DNA of 50,913 nucleotides from JABWBJ01 sp035646395 (GCA_035646395.1 DASRPK010000311.1:1-50913); one strand, 5' to 3'. Shown: positions 1-9,097, counted from the stretch's first letter. The notes: generated by a model from the sequence alone, not told the origin. Translations and numbers: made by a program.

Positions 1-1
1 A

Positions 2-1162
2 TTCGGCGCGTATGGCGGTCGCAGCATCGTCTCCGGCACTGAAGAGGCAATCGCACGTACGCAGCTCAGCTCCGTGCACCTGCACCAGCGACCAGACGGT
101 GACGTGGAGTTCGATTCAACCCGCACGAGTTTATCAGGTGGGGTGCTGGCTTTTTCGCTGGCGAAAATCAGCGGCTCGGTACGTTTCAATTCGTTCGTCA
201 GGCTTGCGTCCACGGAAGTCGAACTGAACGATGCCGGTCTTGTGCCACTCATCAACGACCGCTCGATCCGCAACTCGGTTTCCCACCGCTCGCTGCGACC
301 AACGTCCTGGTACCGGAGCACGTTCAGCGCGATCGACACCGAAAATCACTGGACCAGCGGCGGCTTGCCGAGCGGAAGCCTCGTCAGGCTGCACACCAGC
401 TACTCGATGCTGAACAACTGGGGGTGGGCGCTGACGTATGTGCTCAACAATCCCAACACCAATTACTGCACGTCGTGCGCACGTGGGGGGCCAGCGTTGC
501 GCATGGAATCGGCGCAGATGTTCCAGGTGAACGTGGTTGGCGACAATCGTCGAAGCGTGATCCCGCAATTCGAGTGGGCGGTGGCCGCGGGCGACGGTAA
601 TCGTTCGTGGGAGCGACGGGGATCAATCGGAGCAGACCTGAGGCTATCGACTCGCCTGTCCACGTTGCTGAGCATCGGTGCCAGCAAGCGCGCAGACAAC
701 CAGCAATGGGTCGCGAACTACGGTCACTTCCTGAGCGACACGACGCATTACACGTTCGGGCGCCTGTCGCAGACCACAGTGAGCATGACGGCCCGCGCAT
801 CATTCACGGCCACGCCGCTGCTCACGTTCCAGTTCTACGCGCAGCCGTTCATGTCCGCAGGCTCATACTCGGACTGGCGTGAGCTCGATGCGCCGCGCGC
901 CGCCGATTACGACGCCCGATTCACGCCGTATCGCACCGATGTCGCTCCAGGTGGGTTCAACTTCAAGCAGTTCAACTCGAACGCGGTTGTCAGGTGGGAG
1001 TATCGTCCGGGATCAACGCTGTTTCTCGTCTGGCAGCAAGGACGGGTACAGGACTCGCGGAACCGTGGGTCGTTCGAGTTCGAGCGGGACTATCGGGATC
1101 TGTTCAGGGCACACCCGATCAATACGTTCCTTGTAAAGGCGACTTACTTCTTCAATCCTTAA
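2..1162 (+). CDS. DUF5916-type outer-membrane protein, C-terminal part (5' end outside window)
   Basis: The frame is open from base 2 to a TAA at 1160-1162, giving about 386 residues without the true N-terminus. The sequence is rich in alternating aromatic/polar beta-strands (for example FTFGRLSQTTVSMTARASF-like stretches) and ends LVKATYFFNP, with the final aromatic expected of an outer-membrane beta-barrel. The segment LFLVWQQGR followed by a late DLFRAHPINTF resembles the C-terminal DUF5916 domain found in proteins that carry an N-terminal family-9 carbohydrate-binding-like domain. That N-terminal domain would lie upstream of the window. The likely location is the outer membrane; the substrate is unknown. 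The family call comes from recognising the C-terminal pattern; the barrel topology is inferred. Confidence 0.75.
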   Translation, partial: FGAYGGRSIVSGTEEAIARTQLSSVHLHQRPDGDVEFDSTRTSLSGGVLAFSLAKISGSVRFNSFVRLASTEVELNDAGLVPLINDRSIRNSVSHRSLRPTSWYRSTFSAIDTENHWTSGGLPSGSLVRLHTSYSMLNNWGWALTYVLNNPNTNYCTSCARGGPALRMESAQMFQVNVVGDNRRSVIPQFEWAVAAGDGNRSWERRGSIGADLRLSTRLSTLLSIGASKRADNQQWVANYGHFLSDTTHYTFGRLSQTTVSMTARASFTATPLLTFQFYAQPFMSAGSYSDWRELDAPRAADYDARFTPYRTDVAPGGFNFKQFNSNAVVRWEYRPGSTLFLVWQQGRVQDSRNRGSFEFERDYRDLFRAHPINTFLVKATYFFNP

Positions 1163-1195
1163 GCGGAGATGGGATGTGGAAGGAACCTGATGGGC
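1163..1195. repeat. Degenerate copy of the GGATGTGGGAGGAACC word element
   Basis: The 61-base gap between two convergent genes contains GGATGTGGAAGGAACC, nearly identical to GGATGTGGGAGGAACC at 32212-32227. It looks like a one-armed remnant of the foldback element that is complete at 32199-32320. No terminator with a T-run is visible here. Confidence 0.35.
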
Positions 1196-1223
1196 GCAGA
1201 ACAGATTGGAAATGGCGCGGAGG

Positions 1224-2708
1224 TTACTCGTCACTCGGTCGTTTTTCCCGCCACGGCGCGGCTATCTCCAGTTCCGCGGCCAACCGAAAGAGCGTTGCCT
1301 CGTCTGCGTAACGACCGGTGAAGTGAACGCCGATCGGCAGGCCAGCTTCATTCCACGATAGCGGCACGGACATCGCTGGTTGACCCGTCGCATTGGCGAT
1401 CGGGGTAAACGACATCCACTCGAACACGGTGCCGGCGGCGCGTTCGAGTGCGCCCATCGCCTTCATCACTTTCGACGCGTGCAGCGCGCCGAGTACTGAC
1501 ATGGCGGTCTTTTCACTGGCGGGCGGTTGCAGCGCGCCGTGTGGGAACGGCGGGCCGGCGACGACCGGAGAAAGGTGAACCGGATACCGCTCAAAGAATT
1601 CCCCGATCTGGCGGCCTGTTTGCTGCAGGTACCGAACCGCGTTCGAGTACTCGGGACCGGAGACCGAGTGACCGATGAGCGCCAGCGCCCACGTGCCGAC
1701 CTCGACGTCGTTCCGGCTGATCTTGTGACGGAGCATCTTCGCCGCGACGTCCAGCTCAGCGGCGGTCTCGACGCTGACGACGGTCAGGAACGCGGTGTTG
1801 AACGATTCACGATCCACCTCGAATGTGTCTTCCACGACGTCGTGTCCTAACGACTCGAGCAACGTGGCTGCGTCCACCACCGCCTTTGCGCAATCGGGAT
1901 GAATCGTCAGGCCTAACGTCGGATCAACAGTGAAGGCGATCCGCAAACGACCCGGCGGTGTTCGGACCTCGTCGAGAAACGGACGGTCCGGTGGCGGTGC
2001 GTAATAGGGCGCACCGACATCCGGACCGGATACCGCATCGAGCATGGCCGCGCTGTCGCGAACACTCCAAGTGAGGACGTGCTCCACGGTGGCGCCACGC
2101 CATATCTCCCCCTCAATCGGCCCTGTCGGTGTGCGGCCGCGCGTCGGCTTGAGCCCGAAGACGCCGCAACACGATGCTGGAATGCGGATCGAACCGCCCC
2201 CGTCGCCACCACCAGCGAGCGGCACCATTCCGCTCGCGACGGCGGCGCCCGATCCGCCGGACGAACCGCCGACGGTGACGTCCGGATTCCATGGATTCCG
2301 GCAAATGCCTAACAACTCCGATTCGGTGAACGGCACCAGGCCAAACTCCGGTGTGTTCGTCTTGCCGACGACGATCAGGCCAGCCCGCTTGTACCGCCGC
2401 ACCATTTCGGAGTCGACTGGGGGCCTCCAGTCCTTGAACAGTCGACTGCCACACGTCAGTGGCTCTCCCGCGTACCACGAGACGAGGTCCTTCAGCAGGA
2501 AAGGCACGCCATGGAACGGACCGTCAGGAATAGCGCCGTTCGCCTCGTCCAGCGCGCGCTCGAACATGCGGTGGACAACCGCATTGAGTCGCGGATTGAC
2601 CGCTTCGATCCGGTTGATCGCCGCCATCACTGCGTCTCGCGGCGAGATCTCCTTCCGTCGGATAAGCTCAGCGACACCGAGCCCGTCGTGCAGTTGGAAG
2701 TCGATCAT
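1224..2708 (-). CDS. Amidase signature family hydrolase
   Basis: A 494-residue protein that hydrolyses a C-N amide bond. The amidase signature is complete: Lys73 in FLLKDLVSWYAG, the cis-Ser region VGGSSGGSGAAVASG (Ser149/150) and nucleophile Ser173 in GGDGGGSIRIPAS. These match the Ser-cisSer-Lys triad of the family, and the length is typical. No signal peptide is seen (start MIDFQLHDGLG), so a cytoplasmic enzyme is likely. The gene is convergent with the DUF5916 gene and divergent from the M29-like gene at 2826 (117-base gap). Substrate cannot be deduced: such enzymes act on aryl or aliphatic amides, and the GatA subunit is a relative, but no gatB or gatC is nearby. Confidence 0.9.
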   Translation of the reverse strand: MIDFQLHDGLGVAELIRRKEISPRDAVMAAINRIEAVNPRLNAVVHRMFERALDEANGAIPDGPFHGVPFLLKDLVSWYAGEPLTCGSRLFKDWRPPVDSEMVRRYKRAGLIVVGKTNTPEFGLVPFTESELLGICRNPWNPDVTVGGSSGGSGAAVASGMVPLAGGGDGGGSIRIPASCCGVFGLKPTRGRTPTGPIEGEIWRGATVEHVLTWSVRDSAAMLDAVSGPDVGAPYYAPPPDRPFLDEVRTPPGRLRIAFTVDPTLGLTIHPDCAKAVVDAATLLESLGHDVVEDTFEVDRESFNTAFLTVVSVETAAELDVAAKMLRHKISRNDVEVGTWALALIGHSVSGPEYSNAVRYLQQTGRQIGEFFERYPVHLSPVVAGPPFPHGALQPPASEKTAMSVLGALHASKVMKAMGALERAAGTVFEWMSFTPIANATGQPAMSVPLSWNEAGLPIGVHFTGRYADEATLFRLAAELEIAAPWREKRPSDE

Positions 2709-2825
2709 TGGTTACCTGGAAAGAGCCCGCTCAAAACTGGCTCGTTGTGGACAGTTTGGCGATGAGGTGCCAGCTTCGAGAGGGTCACGCTGACACCCGC
2801 AAACTGCCAGTAAACGATTTCAGTA

Positions 2826-3977
2826 ATGTCGATGAAACGCATCACTCTCCTGCTTCTTGGCTTGTTCGCAAACTCGGCGTCGGGACAACAAGTCGCCGAT
2901 CCTGATCGAGTCGCAAGTACCCTGATGGCGCGCATGCAGCTGCAACGCGGTGAACGGGTCCTCCTCGCCGCGAGGCCTGGCCGATCCGAAGCGCTCATTA
3001 CCTCGTTGCGCACCCGGATTCGTCAGGCTGGCGCGATCGACCTCGGCGTGATCGCCGGCGGTGGCGAACCAGATGCTTCCTGGTTCACGGAATTCACCCG
3101 AGCGGCGCCACGCGATCGCCCCGGACTCGCCACCTACCTCGCGTCAGTCGATCTGGCCGTCATGATGCCCGGTGTCACGGTGCAGGATCCGGTATACGCT
3201 GCGATGCAGGATGTGTTGCGAACCGGAAGGGGGCGGACGATTCACTTCCACTGGGAGGGCGCGTACGCCCTCGATGGGTCCGTGCTGCCGGTGACGCCGG
3301 AACGCGGCGCCGTGTACGAGCGCGTCCTCCACGCAACCGATTACGCCGCCCTCGCTGCGATCCAGGCCAACTTCGAAAGCGCGGCCCGGAACGCTCCGAT
3401 CCGCGTAACCACTCCTGCCGGAACGGACATCACGTTTCGCGTCAGCGATCGCCCGGTGACGAAGCAGGATGGTGATGCGAGTGCCGCCCGGGCGAAGCTC
3501 GGCAAAAACCTCATCGACCGCGAGATCGAACTGCCGGCCGGCGCCATTCGCGTGGCGCCAATCGAAGAATCGGTTAACGGACGCATCGCGTTCCCTCCAG
3601 GGATGTGGGGCGGGGAACGGGTCGAAGGACTCGTTATGCGCATTGTGTCGGGACGGGTGACGGACTTCACGGCGACAAGCGGCACTGCCCCTGTTGAGCG
3701 CGAGTTGTCGCAGGCAGGCGATGGCGGCCGTTCGTTCCGCGAGTTTGCACTTGGCTTCAACCCATTGCTGGCAATTCCTGACAGCGGCGAGCGGTGGATC
3801 CCGTACTATGGCTACGGGGCCGGTGTTGTCCGGCTCTCGCTGGGTGACAACTCGGAGCTCGGCGGCAAGGTCACCGGCGGCTATGTCCGGTGGAATTTCT
3901 TTATCGACGCAACTTTGCGAATAGGTGACGAGGTCTGGGTAAACAACGGTAAACTTGTGAAGACCATTTCGAGGTGA
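2826..3977 (+). CDS. Exported M29-aminopeptidase-like protein with substituted metal ligands
   Basis: A 383-residue protein with a signal peptide (MSMKRITLLLLGLFANSASGQQ). The middle and C-terminus follow the M29 (AmpS/PepS) aminopeptidase pattern: ELPAGAIRVAPIEESVNG (Glu247), a later REFALGFNP (Glu306), then GAGVVRLSLG and GGYVRWNFFID. In catalytic M29 enzymes the last two blocks supply His and Asp metal ligands (roughly SSHLALG and IHVDFMIG). Here the aligned positions appear to be Arg336, Arg355 and Asn357. The fold is probably kept, but two-metal catalysis may be lost or altered. It is the first gene of a co-directional set with deacylase 1 and the MBL-fold gene. The alignment was done by eye. 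Confidence 0.7.
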   Translation: MSMKRITLLLLGLFANSASGQQVADPDRVASTLMARMQLQRGERVLLAARPGRSEALITSLRTRIRQAGAIDLGVIAGGGEPDASWFTEFTRAAPRDRPGLATYLASVDLAVMMPGVTVQDPVYAAMQDVLRTGRGRTIHFHWEGAYALDGSVLPVTPERGAVYERVLHATDYAALAAIQANFESAARNAPIRVTTPAGTDITFRVSDRPVTKQDGDASAARAKLGKNLIDREIELPAGAIRVAPIEESVNGRIAFPPGMWGGERVEGLVMRIVSGRVTDFTATSGTAPVERELSQAGDGGRSFREFALGFNPLLAIPDSGERWIPYYGYGAGVVRLSLGDNSELGGKVTGGYVRWNFFIDATLRIGDEVWVNNGKLVKTISR

Positions 3978-3994
3978 CGATGCGGTTCACAAAA

Positions 3995-4088
3995 GGATGG
4001 CGGATGTCGGATGGGGGATGGGGGGCACGGCATTCGAAAGTTGGAGCGCGGGTCTGTTCCCCCATGCGCCATCTCCCATCCGCCATCC
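3995..4088. repeat. Inverted repeat of GGATGG words between M29-like gene and deacylase 1
   Basis: The left arm (about 3995-4025) is a run of GGATG/GGATGGGGG words. The right arm (about 4059-4088) is its imperfect reverse complement, so the pair can fold into a long hairpin with a loop of about 33 bases. It follows the stop of the upstream gene and contains the likely ATG (4064) of deacylase 1 in its right arm. A hairpin here could affect translation of the downstream gene. Similar words occur at 1163-1195, 32199-32320 and 48166-48190. Confidence 0.65.
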
Positions 4089-5665
4089 TGCTTGCGATTG
4101 CGGTTCTCGAAGCACAGCCCGCAGTTGCCCAGACCTACGATCTCGTCATCACTGGCGGGATGGTCATCGATGGCACGGGCGCGCCCGCATACCGGGCCGA
4201 CGTTGGTATCACTGGCGACCGGATTACGATGGTTTCGCGCACGCCGATCGATGGAGCGCAGGGCCGGCGACGCATCAACGCGACCGGGCTCATTGTCGCG
4301 CCCGGGTTCATCGACCTGCACGCACATCTCGACCCCATCCTCACCATGCCCGACGCGGAGTCACACGTCAGGCAGGGCGTGACGCTCGCGTTAGGCGGGC
4401 CGGATGGCGGCGGGGCGAACCCCATGGCGCCGTACCTGGCGCGCGTCGAGCAGCAGAAACCCGGGTTGAATGTCGCGTTTCTCACGGGCCACAACACGAT
4501 CCGCCAGGCCGTGATGGGAACCGCCAACCGGGCAGCCACGCCGCAGGAGCTGGCGCGCATGCAGCGCATGGTGGCGGAGGCGATGGGTCAGGGCGCGTTC
4601 GGCTTGAGCACGGGTCTTCGCTACATCCCTGGCTTCTATGCGAACACCGACGAAGTCGTGGCGCTTTCGCAGGTCGTCGCCGACTCCGGCGGCATTTACA
4701 CGTCGCACCTTCGCGAAGAAGCGCTTGGCCTCATCGGCGGGGTTGCGGAAGCACTGGAGATTGGACGGCGTGCGCGCATTCCGGTCGTGCTCACGCATCA
4801 CAAGGTCGTCGGCCAGAAAATGTGGGGGAAGAGCGCGGTCACCCTCGCCATGGTCGACTCGGCGCGGCGTGCCGGGACTGATGTCATGATCGACCAGTAT
4901 CCCTATGCCGCCAGCCATACCGGCATCGACATCCTCATGCCGCCCTGGGCGATGGCGGGTGGTGATTCGGCGCTGCGCCGGCGGCTCGAGGATCCGGTGC
5001 TCAATGACAGCATCGAGAAGGATGTCATCGACGCATTGATCAATGACCGTGGCGGCGGTGACCTCAAGCGCGTGCAATTCTCGCGCGTGTCCTGGGACTC
5101 GACGCTGAACGGGAAAACACTGTACGACCTGGTGACGCGATTGAACGTCGAGCCGACGATCGAAAATGCGGCACCGATCGTGATCGACGTCGTCCTGAAG
5201 GGTGGCGCACGGACCATCTTCCACGTGCTCGATGAAGGCGACGTGAAGCGCATCATGGCGCATCCACAGACGATGATTGCCAGTGACGGACGGCTGAACC
5301 GGCTCGGCGACGCCGTTCCGCATCCGCGTGCGTATGGAACGTTTCCGCGCGTGTTAGGCAAATACGTACGCGAGGAGAAAGTCCTGACGCTGGAGCAGGC
5401 AGTCCGGAAGATGACTGCAATGCCCGCGACCCGGCTTGGGCTCGCCGATCACGGCTGCCTGCGTGAAGGGTGCGTGGCAGATGTGGCGATCTTCAGCGCC
5501 GAACGTGTGCGCGATGTGGGCACGTATGCCGATCCTCACCACTATCCGGAAGGGATTCCGTGGGTCATTGTCAACGGCGTGCCGGTCGTGGAGAATGGCG
5601 CGTTCGGCGCGGCGCGCCCAGGCAAGGTCCTGCGCCGCGAACCAGGCAAGCGAGGAAGACCATGA
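4064..5665 (+). CDS. N-acyl-D-amino-acid deacylase family amidohydrolase 1
   Basis: A 533-residue exported enzyme of the D-aminoacylase branch of the amidohydrolase superfamily, expected to remove the acyl group from N-acyl amino acids. It shows an N-terminal composite sandwich, GFIDLHAHLDP (His86, His88), SHLREE (His215), LTHHKVVG (His245) and IASDGR (Asp408), followed by PHPRAYGTFPRVLG. Where classic D-aminoacylase has GNCG with a metal-binding Cys, this protein has GPDG (Asp114). ATG 4064 is chosen because it starts a clean signal peptide (MRHLPSAILLAIAVLEAQPAVAQ). The frame also runs back to a GTG at 3974 overlapping the previous stop, but that stretch is repeat-derived. The gene overlaps the next by ATGA. 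Confidence 0.85.
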   Translation: MRHLPSAILLAIAVLEAQPAVAQTYDLVITGGMVIDGTGAPAYRADVGITGDRITMVSRTPIDGAQGRRRINATGLIVAPGFIDLHAHLDPILTMPDAESHVRQGVTLALGGPDGGGANPMAPYLARVEQQKPGLNVAFLTGHNTIRQAVMGTANRAATPQELARMQRMVAEAMGQGAFGLSTGLRYIPGFYANTDEVVALSQVVADSGGIYTSHLREEALGLIGGVAEALEIGRRARIPVVLTHHKVVGQKMWGKSAVTLAMVDSARRAGTDVMIDQYPYAASHTGIDILMPPWAMAGGDSALRRRLEDPVLNDSIEKDVIDALINDRGGGDLKRVQFSRVSWDSTLNGKTLYDLVTRLNVEPTIENAAPIVIDVVLKGGARTIFHVLDEGDVKRIMAHPQTMIASDGRLNRLGDAVPHPRAYGTFPRVLGKYVREEKVLTLEQAVRKMTAMPATRLGLADHGCLREGCVADVAIFSAERVRDVGTYADPHHYPEGIPWVIVNGVPVVENGAFGAARPGKVLRREPGKRGRP

Positions 5666-6552
5666 TCACGCGGAGACTCCCCGGCGTTCTGTTCGCCACC
5701 GTAATTCTGGCGCCTATGCCGGGCACGGCGCAGACCAACTATGACACCGTTCAGGTAAAGACGGTGCCGATCACTCCCACGGTCTATCTGATGCAGGGCG
5801 GCGGCGGCAACATCGTGGTTTCAACGGGCAATGACGCCGTGTTTGTCGTGGATGCCCAGTTTGCGCAGCTCACGAAGAAGGTTCAGGCCGCGATTGCCGA
5901 ACTCACATCGAGTCCGGTCCGGTTCGTGGTGAACACACACTGGCATCCCGACCATGTCGGAGGGAACGAGAATCTGGGGAAGGCAGGTGCGACACTTCGC
6001 GCGCACGAAAACGTCAGGCGCCGAATGAGCGCGGAGCAATTCATCGCGGCGCAGAACCGCCGAATCCCCAGGTCACCGTCGGCGGCCCTCCCAATATCCA
6101 TCAGCGATACGGCGTTTGTCCTCAACGACGACTCGATCATGGTCTTTCACGCTCCGAACGCACACACGGACGGCGACCTGATCGTGCATTTCACGAAATC
6201 AAACGTGATCCACATGGGCGACGTCTTCAGCAGTTCCAGCCTGCCCTTCATCGATGTCACGAGTGGGGGATCGATCAATGGAATCATCGACGCCGTGGAC
6301 AAGGTGCTCGCGATATCGGGCGACAATACCCACATCGTCCCGGGACATGGGCCGTTGGCCAACAAGGCGCGGCTCAAGATGTATCGCGACGTGATCGTCA
6401 CGCTCCGTGACCGCATCCGCACGCTGGTCTCGACCGGAAAGACCATCGAACAGATCCAGGAACTGAACATCGCGGCGCCGTTCGCCAGAGAGTTTCCGGG
6501 CGGACACAAGATATTCGTGTCCGAGGTGCATAAAGACCTGACCAGAAAGTGA
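5662..6552 (+). CDS. Exported metallo-beta-lactamase-fold hydrolase
   Basis: A 296-residue protein with a signal peptide ending near GTAQ. Zinc ligands of the MBL fold are present: HWHPDH (His93, His95, Asp97, His98), His168 in APNAHTDGD, Asp187 in HMGDVF and His229 in VPGHGP. The motif set is that of subclass-B3-like or quinoprotein-relay-type MBL proteins and does not by itself indicate antibiotic resistance. The ATG overlaps the stop of deacylase 1 in an ATGA, so the two genes are almost certainly co-translated. In this context it may open a cyclic amide or lactone ester made or left by the neighbouring enzymes; that role is inference. Confidence 0.85.
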   Translation: MITRRLPGVLFATVILAPMPGTAQTNYDTVQVKTVPITPTVYLMQGGGGNIVVSTGNDAVFVVDAQFAQLTKKVQAAIAELTSSPVRFVVNTHWHPDHVGGNENLGKAGATLRAHENVRRRMSAEQFIAAQNRRIPRSPSAALPISISDTAFVLNDDSIMVFHAPNAHTDGDLIVHFTKSNVIHMGDVFSSSSLPFIDVTSGGSINGIIDAVDKVLAISGDNTHIVPGHGPLANKARLKMYRDVIVTLRDRIRTLVSTGKTIEQIQELNIAAPFAREFPGGHKIFVSEVHKDLTRK

Positions 6553-6556
6553 CGTG

Positions 6557-6657
6557 GCAGGGTAGACGGGGTAAACGGGTAGACGGGTGAGAGAACCGCG
6601 ATCCAACGTTTTCCGAAGCTCCGTTTACCCGTTTACCCGTTTACCCGTTTACCCGTC
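6557..6657. repeat. Foldback element of GGGTAGACGGG / GTTTACCC words
   Basis: Just after the MBL-fold gene there is a left arm of GGGTAGACGGG- and GGTAAACGGG-type words (6560-6587). At 6622-6655 there are four tandem GTTTACCC units that are its reverse complement. The spacer holds no gene. The element separates two convergent genes and probably acts as a bidirectional terminator-like hairpin, although no T-run is seen. Its right edge (ACCCGTCA) supplies the TGA stop of the minus-strand gene. A one-armed copy is at 25197-25247. Confidence 0.8.
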
Positions 6658-7642
6658 ATTTATTGACGTTAGGCGTATACGCGATGCCATCAGGCGTCTG
6701 TCCAGCCGGGATATGGCCGACAACCGCCCGGGTGCGCATGTCGATGACCACCACCTGCCCTTGTGCGCTGAGCGACTCCAGCAGGTAGCGGCCGTCGGGA
6801 GTCATGATGACGCCTTGTGGTCCCGCACCCGGCATGGAAAGGCGCGACAGCTCCTTCCGGGTCGCGCGGTCGAGGAAGCGCACTTCGTGATTGCGTAAGT
6901 CCGGGATCACCACAGTCTTCGCGTCCGGCGTGAACAGGATGCGATAGGGCCAGCTCACGCCTTCAGCGGCGGTGGTTACCGTGCCGGTCGCTGGATCGAT
7001 CACACTGACCTTTCCCGTCTGGTTGCTGCCGACCCAGACTTCGCGGCCATCGGGCGTGACGTTGATCGCTTCCGGCTGATTAGGCACCGGGATGCTGCGG
7101 AGGTAAGTTCCGGCCACGACGTCGAGCTCTGACACCGTGTGGCTGCCCATGTCGCCGGTCCACGCGCGACGGCCGTCGCCGGTCACGCCGACCATATGTG
7201 AGCCCGGATTCCGCGTGGGAATCGCCTTTCGAACCTCACCCGCATTGACGGCGACGATGACGACATGATTCGTCCGTTCAGAAGTCACCGCCACAAGAGA
7301 ATCGCCCGGTAGCCAGGCGATTCCATGGGGTGCGGTGTACTGGCCGAGGCTGATGGTGCGGACGACACGTTTGGCTGGGACGTCGATGACAGTCAGCGTT
7401 GGTGAGGCGCCGGTTCCGTAATCGGTGATGACAGCGGTTAGGCCGTTTGACGACAGCACGACCTCGTGGGGATTGTTGCCGGTGGGGAGCGTCGCGAGCG
7501 CCTGCCCGGTTGCGACATCGATGATCGTCGCGGTGGACGGCGCCTTGTTGGTGACGATGAGGGTGCCGGACAGGCCCGGAACCTGGGCGCCGGCCGTTCC
7601 CGAGATAGTCACTGCAAGCGTTGCGTGGAGTAGCGTCTTCAT
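6656..7642 (-). CDS. YVTN-type beta-propeller repeat protein, exported
   Basis: A 328-residue protein starting MKTLLHATLAVTISGTAGAQ, a good signal peptide. The rest consists of repeats of about 40 residues carrying YVTN-like blades, for example TLIVTNKAPSTATIIDVATG, VTPDGREVWVGSNQTGKVSV and MTPDGRYLLESLSAQGQVVV, so a seven-bladed propeller is likely. ATG 7642 is preferred over the upstream extension to 7699, which is made of the inverted repeat at 7655-7733. Proteins of this family are periplasmic or surface scaffolds and, in some pathways, accessory proteins for secreted oxidoreductases. No catalytic motif is seen. It is convergent with the MBL-fold gene across the GTTTACCC element. Confidence 0.8.
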   Translation of the reverse strand: MKTLLHATLAVTISGTAGAQVPGLSGTLIVTNKAPSTATIIDVATGQALATLPTGNNPHEVVLSSNGLTAVITDYGTGASPTLTVIDVPAKRVVRTISLGQYTAPHGIAWLPGDSLVAVTSERTNHVVIVAVNAGEVRKAIPTRNPGSHMVGVTGDGRRAWTGDMGSHTVSELDVVAGTYLRSIPVPNQPEAINVTPDGREVWVGSNQTGKVSVIDPATGTVTTAAEGVSWPYRILFTPDAKTVVIPDLRNHEVRFLDRATRKELSRLSMPGAGPQGVIMTPDGRYLLESLSAQGQVVVIDMRTRAVVGHIPAGQTPDGIAYTPNVNK

Positions 7643-7654
7643 GGCTGTGGGGAA

Positions 7655-7733
7655 ATAGGGGTCAGACCCCATTTTCGCTGAAACCGGTGTCGCGAACAAA
7701 CATGGTCATGAAGATGGGGTCTGACCCCTGTTT
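7655..7733. repeat. Inverted repeat of GGGGTCAGACCCC
   Basis: AGGGGTCAGACCCCAT (7657-7672) is itself nearly palindromic. It is repeated in inverted form as ATGGGGTCTGACCCCT (7714-7729) across a spacer of about 40 bases. It lies in the divergent promoter region between the YVTN gene and the M20 peptidase gene. The same core word (GGGGTCAGAC) recurs in the array at 35819-35914. Confidence 0.75.
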
Positions 7734-7786
7734 CGTGATGAAGCGTAGATTGCGATCAGTCACCTGTCGGGCTGGAGGAAGGATCG

Positions 7787-9097
7787 ATGCGGAAGGTCTT
7801 CACAACATTTGCACTCGTGACGGTCAGCGCTGCTGCTGGCGATGCGCAGGGTCTATCCGCTCCAGAGCGCCGAATCGTGGCGAGCGTCGATGCGGGCCAC
7901 GAAGCGGGTATTACGCTCCTCGAGCGCCTGGTGAATATCAACAGCGGCACGCACAACTTTGCTGGCGTGAAGGCTGTAGCCGACGCACTGGCGCCCGAGT
8001 TCCAGAAGCTTGGATTCACGACGCGGTGGTCTGAGGGCGCGTCGTGGAATCGCGCCGGACACCTCATCGCCGAATGGAAAGGAAACGGGACGGGGCGAAA
8101 GCTCCTGCTGATCGGACATCTCGACACCGTGTTCGAGCGCGACTCGCCGTTCCAGAAGTTCGAGCGCGTTGGAACCGATTCTGCTCGCGGTCCGGGGATC
8201 GCGGATATGAAGGGCGGCACTGTCGTCATGCTGCTCGCGCTCAAGGCGCTCAAGGATGCCGGCGTGCTGGATCAGCTCCAGATCACGGCTGTCTTCACGG
8301 GCGATGAAGAAGACAGCGGTCGGCCGATTGAACGTGCCCGCGGCGACCTCACGACGGCCGGGGATTGGGCCGACATCGCGTTAGGCTTCGAGAATGGCCC
8401 CGAAGCCCCGCACGTCGCCGTGATCGCGCGGCGCGGATCGACGACGTGGTGGCTGCGGACGTCGGGCACACCGTCGCACTCGTCGCAGGTCTTCCGTCCT
8501 GAAGTCGGCAGTGGCGCGATCTACGAAATGGCGCGCATCCTCGCCGCGTTTCACGATTCGCTGTCCAACGATCCACCGCTCACGTTCAACCCGGGCGTGA
8601 TTGTCGGCGGGACGACGGTGACATTCGACGCAGTCCAGAACCGTGGGACTGCCTTCGGAAAAACGAACGTGGTGGCCGAAAGCGCGTATGTCGCGGGTGA
8701 CCTGCGCGCGCTGACTCCGGAACAGCTCGCGCGCGCCAAGATGACCATGCAACGATTGGTGACGCGCCACTACCCGCGCACGAATGCCACACTGACAATC
8801 GATGACGGCTATCCACCGTTCGCACCCACGGACGGGAACCGCCGGCTCCTCACGATACTGGATCAGGGAAGCCGCGACGCCGGCCTGCCACCCGTGGGTC
8901 CGGTTGATCCGGCGCGCGCGGGCGCAGCGGATATTTCGTTCGTCGCCGGACGAGTCGAAGCCGGACTCGATGGACTCGGCCTCAAGGGACGTGCTGATCA
9001 TACCGTGAACGAAACGGCCGACCTGAACATGCTTGCCATTCAAGCCAAGCGCGCCGCCATTCTCATGTCACGACTAGCCGCAGGTCGCGAGAAATGA
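7787..9097 (+). CDS. M20-family metallopeptidase (glutamate carboxypeptidase-like)
   Basis: A 436-residue protein with a signal peptide (MRKVFTTFALVTVSAAAGDAQG), so probably periplasmic. Two-zinc M20 residues are present: His111 and Asp113 in IGHLDTVF, Asp140 in GIADMKGG, the catalytic Glu pair 174/175 in TGDEEDSG, and a late ADH of GRADHTVNET. A dimerisation (lid) domain is expected in the middle of the chain. The architecture resembles carboxypeptidase G2-like enzymes, which remove C-terminal Glu or act on N-acyl amino acids. The gene heads an operon and overlaps deacylase 2 by ATGA, implying sequential action on the same peptides or acyl-amino acids. Confidence 0.9.
   Translation: MRKVFTTFALVTVSAAAGDAQGLSAPERRIVASVDAGHEAGITLLERLVNINSGTHNFAGVKAVADALAPEFQKLGFTTRWSEGASWNRAGHLIAEWKGNGTGRKLLLIGHLDTVFERDSPFQKFERVGTDSARGPGIADMKGGTVVMLLALKALKDAGVLDQLQITAVFTGDEEDSGRPIERARGDLTTAGDWADIALGFENGPEAPHVAVIARRGSTTWWLRTSGTPSHSSQVFRPEVGSGAIYEMARILAAFHDSLSNDPPLTFNPGVIVGGTTVTFDAVQNRGTAFGKTNVVAESAYVAGDLRALTPEQLARAKMTMQRLVTRHYPRTNATLTIDDGYPPFAPTDGNRRLLTILDQGSRDAGLPPVGPVDPARAGAADISFVAGRVEAGLDGLGLKGRADHTVNETADLNMLAIQAKRAAILMSRLAAGREK

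Noticed and set aside
4391..5323. Long open frame of 310 codons on the minus strand
   Set aside because: It lies antisense to deacylase 1, lacks a recognisable domain and has the Arg/His-rich composition usual for shadow frames in GC-rich genes.
5662..6552. MBL-fold gene considered as an antibiotic-resistance beta-lactamase
   Set aside because: The motif set is general for the fold; context is a hydrolase operon and no resistance-specific signature was seen.
6622..6655. GTTTACCC units considered as a CRISPR array
   Set aside because: The repeats are contiguous 8-base words without spacers, and no cas gene is present.
8381..9043. Open frame of 220 codons on the minus strand
   Set aside because: Antisense to the M20 peptidase gene, without a ribosome-binding site or recognisable domain.
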